This document shows positions 37,411 through 48,892 of a DNA stretch of 64,000 nucleotides, one piece after another; position 1 is the stretch's first letter; each line of letters starts with the position of its first letter. This DNA comes from Leptoclinus maculatus (taxonomy: Eukaryota; Chordata; Actinopteri; Perciformes; Stichaeidae): contig JAVDOI010000171.1 of NCBI GenBank assembly GCA_032191485.1, forward strand, positions 67,001 to 131,000, in the 5' to 3' direction. The position numbers were made by a program, and so were the translations under genes. The notes under the pieces were generated by a model. It was given only the letters and a program-made list of their open reading frames with translations. It was not told the DNA's origin and searched no databases.

Positions 37411-40400
37411 CTGGAGGGACAAAGACATTTGATTTTCTTTATAATGCCAAAACAGATTCGAGTAAATATGATAAAAGCATATTGTGTGAAACTTTGTTGG
37501 GTACAATTCCTTTGCTCCAAGATATTAGTGAAAGATCAGAACACCGAGCTAGCATCCCCTAATATAAATAGATATATTAGACCTGTGGCATCACGGACAC
37601 AGCTGGAAATAAGAGCAGTGTTAAAACCAGACAGCCGTCCCTCCAGAGGGGAGTCATTGTCATGATTAGTCGAGGTTATAACTGGGTGTTGAGCTTTAAA
37701 ACAGGGCAGGCCATGGTGTAAAAAAAAAAAATGAAAAAAGAATTCTCCCTGTGGGTTTTTGGACTCAATTATATGATAATCATCTTTTTACTGAAGCTGC
37801 TCAGAAAAGGTTCCTATTTTGGTTTAATTGAGATACACAGAGAGAGAGTGGGAGAGAGCAGATAAGGGCTCACCAGCAGCTTCCCCACAAACCGAGGAGT
37901 TCGACTGGTCCAGGTTCTGAATGAGCGTCCTGTTGGAAAAGAACAGTAATAGAGGAGACAAATTAGCAGCATTAAATAGTCTAAGAAATGGCTTAAGAGC
38001 CGCCACATCAACCCACTGTTACTCGCAAATTAAAACACGCACAGACAAATCATTCAACAATGTCAGGGAGGCAAAAGAGGAAGGAGTCAGGGGCTCATTA
38101 CAGCACATGATTGATTTGCATATTTTCTCCAAAAAATTGGAAATACACAAGATATATTAAAGCCAAAGCAATGTTGGCTTTAGATCGGGCAGCACTGGTA
38201 CAGCAGATCTCCTCTTCTCAACTCATGCAACAAACAGATGATGGCTCTGCAGCAGCCATCTCATCGTACCCAGTGGTGGTGTTGTATCCGGGCGGGATGG
38301 GGATGCACCTCCTCCTGGCCCTGTCCCAGCCGCAGTACGGATCTCGGGAAAGGATGCACTCCCTGCACGTGTCGCCGTAGCGGCCGCAGTCAGCCAGCGG
38401 CAGCCGCTGGACCTCCATCGCTGTACCGACATACAGGTGTCCCTAAGGGGGGAAAGATGCAATAGACTGAGCCACCAGTATTACTGGAATAAATCAGCCA
38501 GCCTGCTAACTTGACACGTTTTATGACACAATAATTACAAGCAGTCAGTCTTCTGAAAATGTGTATTCTTTTTAGGGTAGCAGAGCCTCTGAAGCAGCTT
38601 TTAAACCAACAGGGGACAGTAACCCAAATGAGGAATACCTCTACATATGACATGCCTGGAAGATATTTCATATTTTCTAAAGGCTGGTATAATCCCAACG
38701 GGAAGATTAACATCCCAGTCACCTGGTTTTGTACTTTTCAGGAAACCACTGATGTGGAACCATGTGCAACATTTAGGTATGATTGAAACTTGCATAGTAT
38801 AATAACCAGTATAATAAGCAAAAGTAAACCTTCCGTTACGCTTGTTGCTTAACGCTACGTAAGAAAGTCCGCTGAGGGCGCCCGTTGTCGAGTTGCATTT
38901 TTTTGCGATAAATTGTTACGTAATTATTTTACCCACGAGTAGTTTCGTTTGGCCAAATCTAACCAATCGTTATACAACGTTTTTGGTTCAGAGAAGTCAA
39001 CATTCAACGTATTCTGTGCTTTGCAGAAACTCAATGCCAATATTTTTACTGGTGACGGGATTGAGGATTTAGCTACTTCATCGTTTGTAGTGAAACCAGG
39101 AACCGAACACTATTCCTCATACCTTTTGGGAGTCGATGGCCATGTTTAGAACGGGGCCCTCGTTGTGAAACAGAGAGTACTGAGATATGACGAAGACGCC
39201 CTCGCTGCTGTGAAGAACCTTGAGAACTTTGCCTTGGTCTGTGGAAAGAAGGAGAAGACATTGTAAATGGAGTGTAGGGATGCATCAACTCATCTGCAAC
39301 TGCACACATACAGAAGAAGACCTCCTCGGTGTTGTAGAAGTTCTCCTTTTTCTTTGCGGCCCCTGTTGTGCTTTCCAAAGTGTTTTATAAATACATGCAT
39401 TTGACTTCCACTCTTGAGGTAGGCTGGAGGGCAGGCTTGAGTTTTTCAGATTTCTTTTTAGCAAGCACTTGTGAAGGAGAGAGAAATAACCTCAACCTTG
39501 GATGGAGCCAATACCAAACAGAGTTTGAGCTCTGCAGTATAAATCAAGTCATATTTGGAGTCAGTTAATAAAAGGTATTTCAGACACCTAAGAAAATCTA
39601 CATGAGTTGAAGTGTAGTATTACAAATACATTTAAGTATATTTGGAATGTTTTTTGCCAGTTTACCTTGCCATGAGATGAGCTGTACAGTCTATGTTTCA
39701 GATGGGGAACTGAAGTCATTAACCATGCTCTTGTGGAAGCCAACAGACTCCAGACTACTCTGCTTCGTGCTTCTTCAAGCTGTGGGCGTGCTGACTGTCA
39801 TCTACTGTAGATAATTAAGTGAGCGTGGATAAAGTACCTCATACAACCCCACATATCTCAACTATCCCTTTGAGGTGGGTCCCACGTTACTGGGCTCTGT
39901 GTAAACATCAAGCCACCAAACCCTCAGTATCCAGTTTTGTGCTTACATGTTGCTCATTTATTAGTTGACTTATGTGCCAACCAGCAGACCTCAGACCAGG
40001 TCTTCCAGCATAGAAAAACTGCACAAGCACAAAGGTTGGTGCAGGAGACACAGTGATCCTTAACGCTATAAAAGCTGCCCATGTTCCCTCTGTCTCTCCC
40101 TTCCTGCAGCTTACATCCACCCTGCATTACTTTATTTTGGTTTGCACCTGCAACACCTCCACAGCACATTAACCACACGTCCATGCACTGCTTTCACTGC
40201 TGAGTCTCACACTTCATGGTTGATTGTTTAAAGTTAATTTCTTGTCACATTCCCTAAAGCAAGCTTGTGACACAGAAAAAAAAACTGTCCTAGATTTCTC
40301 ACCAATTGGACATTGAAGTGCGGAAAAATTGCTGTGGGAGCGTGTTTCCTGCATCAATTATCTTCAAAAATCCATTTGGTTTTTGTTGCTGACATAATGG

Positions 40401-43400
40401 AGACACATGATTTACAAATATGTGTGTTTAGCAAGAGCAGAAAGGTCTTCACTGCTGGTAGACAGAGGGTGACTAGGCACACAAAACAATATAAGTTGAC
40501 AGCAGCCCATGAGCACACACATTTGATTCTGTTGGGGTCAGAAAATCTAAATGACTATCATATGTGTGCTCACGAAGTCTGATGTCCTCATGTGAACGTT
40601 TACGGCCTGCATCTTCTGTTAAATGAGTGTGAACGTACTCTGACATTTGACTCTACGGCTGTTTAGTCTATTAAGGTGTCGAAGGCCTGCTGAGGAAGGG
40701 AGCTTCCTCAGCAGCAAGTCCTAAATCGGAATGACAACAAGGAGTGTGGAGACGTTAAGATGTTATGACCCGAACGTCCTGATTACGAGAAAGCGACCTT
40801 TGTGCCAGAGCAGATGCTTAAGTGAAGTTACAGATACACTTCACAGACTACGAGGCGTGAACGCGATTTGTGTGTGTCACCTCTTGTGACGGAGATCTCA
40901 TCGTAAAACAATCCATGTACCAATCATTGTAACTGTTTTATAATCCATGACCAATCATTGCAGTTGTTTTGTAGTATATATGCAAGTGGCTCAGAGTCAG
41001 ACCTTTGAGCAATCCTGACGTATTGATGTATGTGTTCAGCCTTACTCCTTCTTTGCGCAAAGAATAAATGTCCTGTGATTAATGATTTTCAACCGGTCTC
41101 GAGTGAATTTTTCCAACAGATTCAAACCTGAACACTGTAGGGGCTTGTGCAGGCGCACTGATCGCTTGAAAACGGTGTGTTTTCAAGCGTTTTGTAGTAA
41201 AAAGCTTGAAAAATAAGAAAATATCATACGCACTGTTTTATGTCGACGCACTGTTAGCATGATCAACAAAGTAAGTTACCAAACTGCAGTGCCCTATTAA
41301 GTTTAGCTAAGTCACAAATAATTAAAAGGCACCATGTCTGTGTCAATATTTGCTCCAACTGTCAAATGAAGTCCGCCTCATGAATGAGGTTTCTTCGATA
41401 ACCGGCCTCGTGCAATTCGGTTCTTCTCTTCAACGTTGTACTGAGGGTCAATAGTGCGGTCTTGCTTGCAGCTTGAGTTTGAAAGTGAATAATTATGGAA
41501 TCCTTCTTGTAGCTTCGAGCCCTCACTCTGTGTGTTGTGCGATAGGCTGCTACACTCTCGCTGACTGTCTACAGCCGAGTGCTCTGCTCCGTGTTGTTTC
41601 TGTTGCTATACCTTTTCTGGTGCAGAGTGATGATGATTTGCCGATGAAAACGTTCTTCTACTCTTACTATTTGCATTCTGTAACTCATCGCCTCTTTGCT
41701 CTCCAAATAACGACTTGACAGATTTAAAGGCTCCCTGCAGAAAGACGTTCTAACCTGATGTTCTTTTGTCACGTCTAAGATGATTTTTTGTACCTTCCCC
41801 ACTGTGAAAAAGTGATTACAGTGATGCCTTTTTATCTCCCATCTTCATTTCCTCTACGCTCCCTCCATGAGGCACTCTCACAATCCTAATTATGCCGACA
41901 GGTTCTTGCTGTCACTTAGACTTCCTTTGTCCTGAAACTGTCTCGTCTCTTTTTCATAAACTTCTAATCCGTTTCTTCTTGTAGTCAAAGATACCATTCC
42001 TCATTTCATCCATTTTATTCTCATGTGGATTCTTTTAATCCTGTCCACAGCTATTTTCAGCTCTTTTATCAAAGCTGTGTATATCAGTACAAAGACAGCT
42101 GCACGACATGCTGCAGAGTAAAAGGGTGACAATGCTGAACTCGTGCGACTTTTGCTGAGATAATCTGTTTTTTGGGGTTTTATTTATCCAGGGAGAGTTT
42201 GCTGAGTGCACATATTCTTTTACAGCAAACACACATTCCCTAGTAGCTCTTTAACATCTATACAGTCGCACACACTCCTTATCTTAAAGCGTTGGCCTAA
42301 AGATTCAAACTCGCCGTCTGTCGTTAAAAAGGTCCGTTTCCCTTCTCTCTAAGTTGCTACCTCTCCACATTAACACTGCGTTACTGTCACTCACTTCTCA
42401 AAAGCCTCTCTAACCTTTAAGCTACTGCCACCTTGAGTGTCGCAGTGTGTGGAAATAAAATTGCTTCAGATCTCAAACACTAAGTCAAGTTGAAACAAGC
42501 GTATGGCTCTGGCCTTACTTCCATCCCCGAGGGGATCTTTCTGCTGTATGGACTCCATGTCTGAAAATAAATAGTCCAACCTGTCAGGGAGTTACTGATG
42601 AAAAGGAATCTTTCACTACTAGCCTGGTCTTTTGTTGCATTTCCAACGTTCGCCAGTCTTCAGAGACCACCTGAGCTCTACAAACCTGTCATACATCCTT
42701 CGTCACTCTTTAGGGTCCTGACACAACACGCTCACAGTCAGACGCCTTCTGCTTCTTGGTCGAGTCGAGATTTTGCAATGTGTCGCAGCATTGTTTGCTC
42801 AAGCTGTCACTCGTCAGCAGAACCGACTGACTTGCAGGGAACGAGTGATTTCACCCTAACTTAAGTTCATCTTTCCCTAACCCTCCGTTATTTTATGCAG
42901 ATATTTTAGAGGAAAGTTATGTTAAAAAGACATAATAACATTGGACATAATAATAACAATAGTAACTAAACAAAAAAAGCCTAAAAAGTCTTAGAAGTTT
43001 TTTCGGCGTTTCACAGAGATGTCCAATGTCAGTGTGATCTCTGGTTATAGGGTTACTCTCTATATCTCTTCTAACCAAAAACTCTACTTTAAAAAGGAAT
43101 CCATTGTCTTTAGACCAGGTCTTAAATTGCCAGACCTGACGTTTTTGAATACAGTGCTGTATTTCCAGCTGTATTAGATATCACCGGGACTTAAGTCACT
43201 TCTGACCAAAAGGGACTCCAATGACACTGAGAAGACCCTCATGAAAATACCTAAACTACCAACCGTTAACTGAGGCATTGTTGAAAGACATCAGGTCATA
43301 ATAAAACAACTTTCTGTCAGTCTGACTGCACTACATTGAGTAGTGTTATTGAAGTAGCTGGTTATTACATGCATATATTCTGCCTGTCTGGTGATCAGAA

Positions 43401-46400
43401 GACAGAGGAATGAATTAACTGTGTCAAATCCTGCAGCTGGCATCTTACAGGAGAAGTCCCCCCGAGGCTAGTTAGAAAGGGTTTAAAGACACAGAGTATA
43501 CGGTTAGATATTTAGATAATTAGGACTCTGCATGGCACCGTCCTGTCAGTTTGTTCGAGGTCAACATTTTAAAGTGAATTCCTTTAGCCTCCAAATAACA
43601 TCATCACTTCGCCAGACAACTGTGACTAGAATAAACACCATGTGTGCTTTTATTACGGCCACCAACAAGGTGCCCTTATGCACGGCACCCACGGCCTCGT
43701 CGCTCTACTTGAGTTGAAGTGTCGAGCAGCCGAGTGTTCGCTTTGATCAGCCGAATATGCAGCGACAACGATAGGAACTTAGAGTATTTCTGTGTGTTTG
43801 TCTGCACTCGTACTGTGCACAGGTCTCCCTTGAAAAAGAGATTGATCTTAATGAGGCTACCTGTTCATTTAAATGAGGTCCAACTCACAGAGCGGTATAC
43901 AGCTCTGGCAAATAGAAGGTAAACATGATGAGGATAGGCTGCCATAATCAGCGCCCACATCAAGCAAATATATTTGGATTGATGCACGCGTCACATATGG
44001 ACCAGCTGGTCGACTTTGCATCACAAACAAACCCGCCTGTGTGGGAGCAGACACCCAGACAACTTTTAAAGTCGCTGTGAGGAACTTTTAGCTGGTCATG
44101 AATACCGATGCCTCTACATGACCTTCACAAGTTAACGAGACCATCAGAGAGTCTATTTCTATTCCGTAAACAGTGCTCGTCATCGGGGCCGCCGGGTCGG
44201 ATTCTGGTGGAATCAGATGAAAGGGAGCCACATGAGAACCAGAACCTGGATTGAGAAGGGCAGAGTGTCAGACCCCTGCTGCAGTAAAATTGGAGGGTTT
44301 TCCAAAGGGACTCTGGTGCTCGGACACACTACCACTTTCGTGCACAGGGACCGCCGGAATCAATTGTGAAGGATATTCATTGTAATTTCCATCGCCAGGG
44401 AAGACTAACCCTGGTTTAAGCTGCTCTAATGCAGCCATCCATCAGGAAGAGCTGCCTGTCTGTCTGTCTGATGACTGATGAGCGTGACATTTTTACAATC
44501 CTGTGAATATTAATAGTTGGTGCCCTGACGGTGATGCAATATTGAACAGGAGAAAAAAAAGGAATGCGATCAAACCGGAATTCAGAAAAGATCAGAGGAG
44601 TCAAGCACGAATTATCCAACGGGGCTCCGACCTCGAGGGGCCTCCAGAACCCCCCAACTGTGGCCTCATCCTGTCTTCGCTTCTTTTTTTCTTCTTCTTT
44701 TTGTGTGTTGTAATACAAACCGATGAATGAGAAAGATATTAGTATTGGTTGGCTGGCTGTGTCCGCGCCATGATGACGATGAAAGGTCAGGTGACTGTGG
44801 GAATGTGGGTCGTGGAAAGGATTTCAACGTTTGACTGACGTCTCTTTCAAAGTTACGCTAGCTGCCAACAAAAACCGGTGGAGGAGCTAAGTGACAGGCT
44901 AAAAAAAATAAAAGGATAGCAAATACATCGTGCCTCGTAAAAACATGCCGATGATGATGCCGACTTTACACGTGACATCCGTCGCACTTCCAACCCTGGG
45001 AGAGGGATCCCGCCTCATAATCTCTCCCTGAGGTTTCTTCCTTTATTTTCCTTTTCCGATACGAGGGCCCAAGGACGGAGGATGCTGTGTGTTGTACAGA
45101 TTGTAAAGCCCTCCCAGGCAAATCTGTCATTTTTGATGTTGGGCTATACAAATAAAATGGAACTGAATGGAATTATAAAATATAAAATTGTACTAAGAAG
45201 GAAACCTCATCATCAGTTTCATATATATATCAGTCTGTCTGTGTGTCTACTTCACTGGGTGTTTAGTCGAGGACCCCGTGGAGCGTTTTTGTCGAACGTG
45301 GGGCAATTTGGACAAGTTTAATATGAATAAACGTTGAATAACCAAGCGGACAGCGCTCTGTGTAGCAGCAGGGTGCAGAGCTTCACAGCTCTGTGTACCT
45401 GAGAATTTTGTCCTCAGCGGGGCTGTACAAAGCTTTTTGTTTCCAATGCAGCGCGTCCGGGAGCCAAAGGGGCGCAACGGGCAAAGGCAACGACCAGTGA
45501 GACTCACTCTGCTCTGGTTTCTTTTTAGGCCACCGCAGAGACCCTCGGCTGTTCACAGCCCTCCATCCTCTCCTCCTTGTTCCTGACACAGTTAGTAAAG
45601 CTCACAGCTACCTTGTTGTTGTTGTTTTTTTGTTTGTGTGCTATTATTAGAAGCAACCCAGAACGACAAGCACACGTCCACCGCAGGAGAAAATCGTGCT
45701 GAGGACGATGACACTTGCTCATCTTTTTGGGTGAACTTCAGCTCGGTGAGACATTCACGCACGCATGAGCATGTGACTCGTGATGGTTGCCATAGTAATC
45801 TCCCTGAGGCACAATGCAATATTGTGAGTAACTGCTCCTCTCGGCGACAGCAGCGGCTCAGCATCGCTGCTCTGATCAAATACAGAACAGTCGTGTGAAG
45901 GCCAGGAAGCCTTTCAACGGATTGTCCACAGAATACATTTTTCCTTCTATTCAGTGCTTAAAAATAAGAATTCAAACATATCTGTACGTTTTATTGTTTT
46001 TTTGCATTAATTAAATGTCGATGTTGTTATTTTGTATTCTATATTATTGTTTGTACGCAACCAAAAAGACAAACACAACTCCAGTGGCATGGTACTGTTG
46101 CTCAGTGTCTCTGGGATGTACTTGGTGCACGACACTGCATCTGCATCGAAAGTCATTTATCAACGTAATCCACAAAAAGATGTGCAAACTATGAAAATAA
46201 ACACTCTGACTGAGGCTAAGGCTGCACCGCAGCAGCAAACACTGGAGGTCACTTTTAAGAGGAGAGAGAAACGCATCTTAACGCAGTGCAGAGGTATTCA
46301 ATCAGGCACTGTGCAGCTGTAGTATCGGGACTCAGTACCTGCAGATCCTGGCGCTAAGGGGTTTGGTACTGTCGCTATAGAGCTTACTCACGTAGCGATG

Positions 46401-47984
46401 CAACCACGCATCAACCGCTAAAGAGATGCCGCGGAAAAAATGACAAGAACTGTGATTAGTCAGCTGCTTTTATGTCCTGAAATGTCTAATGCAGGTGGAG
46501 ATTGTTTAAAGTGAGCAGCACATGAGGCCATTTGAAAAAAAGCTCAAGGCCATAGCAAACGATTCCCAACACACACACACACACATATACATGCACACAC
46601 ACACACCTGTTCCGAGGTACAGGACGCTGTAGTGCTCATCGTTGACCGCCAGGACGATGTCCGCCACAGCGTGGGTGATTTGGTCGTCCGTGGGCAGGTC
46701 GAGCGGAGCCACGCCGACGGGCCGGATCACGTCCTCGATTTCCGGGTGGTACCTGATCACTCCGAGGTTTTTGATGTCGTTGTGACCTCCGGACGTTGAG
46801 TTCCTTCGGACGCACTGAGAAGAGGAGTGATGTAATCGGTTCAGACCAGGCTGGGCGCTTGAATAAACAAGATGCCCTTGAACAAAGAGTTCCAAATTGC
46901 TTCTCTTTTATTAACTCGTGCCTTTCAAAAAAAAATAGCACAGAAATAAAAGGCTGACTCATGCAATTGCGTATTTTTCTCTCAACGTTTTTCTCAGTGT
47001 GACAAGAAAGAAAAGAAGGAGAAATCTCGTCGTATTGTCTTACCATCCCAGGGCGACTGCCAATGAATGGACTGCTGTAACCCTTCAGCTTGGATGTGGA
47101 GAAAGCCTGGTCAATGTCTTCGATGGAGTAGGCACAGATCACCGTTTTGCCCCTGAACAAAAGGCAGAGCGAAGAGTAATTACACCAACCACGACAGCAA
47201 GACGAGCGGCTGTGAGGAACATGCAAAAAGAGCACAGCTAGAAATTCACTAACTCAGTCCTCTACGATAGAAAATATCAATAATCCACGGAAGAGACACG
47301 AGACTAGCAGAGCCGGAGCCGGGGATCGAACCGCCGATCCTCTGATTGAGGGGCGACCCTGCTCTCCACTTAGCCTTTTTGTTACCAAACTGCACCTCTT
47401 AGCTTAGCTAACTGGAATATTCCTGCAATGACAGTAGAGTTAGCGACTCTAGTGACAGGCGACACATCTTCTGTTCGTGTTCCCAATATAGAGGCCATTA
47501 GAGATAAAAAGGTAAAACAAACAAGTTGATTTCATCAAGTCCATCCGCACAGCAGAACAAAGAGCATTGCGTCTTATTGTGTCTTTAGAACTTGTTATAA
47601 TAATAGCTTTTTCTGTATTGCATTTTGAAAACTTGTTTCTTTTCTGATTTCAAAATGTGTCCACGTGAGCGAATAATACATCTGACGGGACAAACTGCAC
47701 TCAGCGTTTCCTTTGGGAAGCAATTACAGACATTTCTTTATCAATGTCTTGCAGAACATCCCAATGTTTTCTGTGCTCGTATTATCAGATGTATGCCGGC
47801 CGATATCGCTGGAACATGATTTGCATACTTTGAGAATAATTATTTGTCAGATTCTTATTTCTACAGAAAACTGAAATGAAATGGAAACGAAACACTGACA
47901 AGACACATTTTCAAAATCTGATATAATGAGAAACACGAGTGTGTGTGTGTGTGTGTGTGTGCTGCTGGTATGTGGTGTGTAGTG

Positions 47985-48024
<40 letters not shown>

Positions 48025-48083
48025 CTGGTATGTGGTGTGTACTGCTGTGTGTGTGTGTGTGCTGCTGGTAGTGGTGTGTACTG

Positions 48084-48127
<44 letters not shown>

Positions 48128-48146
48128 CTGGTAGTGGTGTGTACTG

Positions 48147-48188
<42 letters not shown>

Positions 48189-48208
48189 CTGGTATGTGGT
48201 GTGTACTG

Positions 48209-48271
<63 letters not shown>

Positions 48272-48292
48272 GCTGGTATGTGGTGTGTAGTG

Positions 48293-48359
<67 letters not shown>

Positions 48360-48500
48360 GCTGGTATGTGGTGTGTACTGCTGTGTGTGTGTGTGTGTAC
48401 TGCTGTGTGTGTGTGTACTGCTGTGTGTGTGTGTGTGTACTGCTGTGTGTGTGTGTACTGCTGTGTGTGTGTGTGTACTGCTGGTATGTGGTGTGTACTG

Positions 48501-48595
<95 letters not shown>

Positions 48596-48617
48596 GCTGT
48601 GTGTGTGGTGTGTACTG

Positions 48618-48681
<64 letters not shown>

Positions 48682-48725
48682 TGCTGGTATGTGGTGTGTA
48701 CTGCTGTGTGTGTGTGTGTGTACTG

Positions 48726-48766
<41 letters not shown>

Positions 48767-48767
48767 G

Positions 48768-48803
<36 letters not shown>

Positions 48804-48849
48804 TGCTGGTATGTGGTGTGTACTGTTGTGTGTGTGTGTGTGTGTACTG

Positions 48850-48892
<43 letters not shown>

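Larger units (their letters stand above)
39239..46606. other. Large sema7a intron (7.4 kb)
   Basis: Between exons 39123-39238 and 46607-46814. No coding exon belongs here, since the two flanking exons join in frame to give YLGT|DQGKV. It contains hairpins at 40687-40714 and 41163-41189, a solo-LTR candidate (40761-41118) and a LINE 3' end (44950-45170). Confidence 0.75.

Noticed and set aside
37067..37432. Plus-strand open frame opposite the last sema7a exon
   Set aside because: GC-rich antisense shadow; the minus strand carries the Ig domain and the splice site.
45383..45589. Arg/Lys-rich minus-strand frame
   Set aside because: Lies within a sema7a intron whose flanking exons join in frame; no homology.
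47298..47360. tRNA gene
   Set aside because: Only a box-B-like half is seen; no complete cloverleaf. More likely a SINE head.
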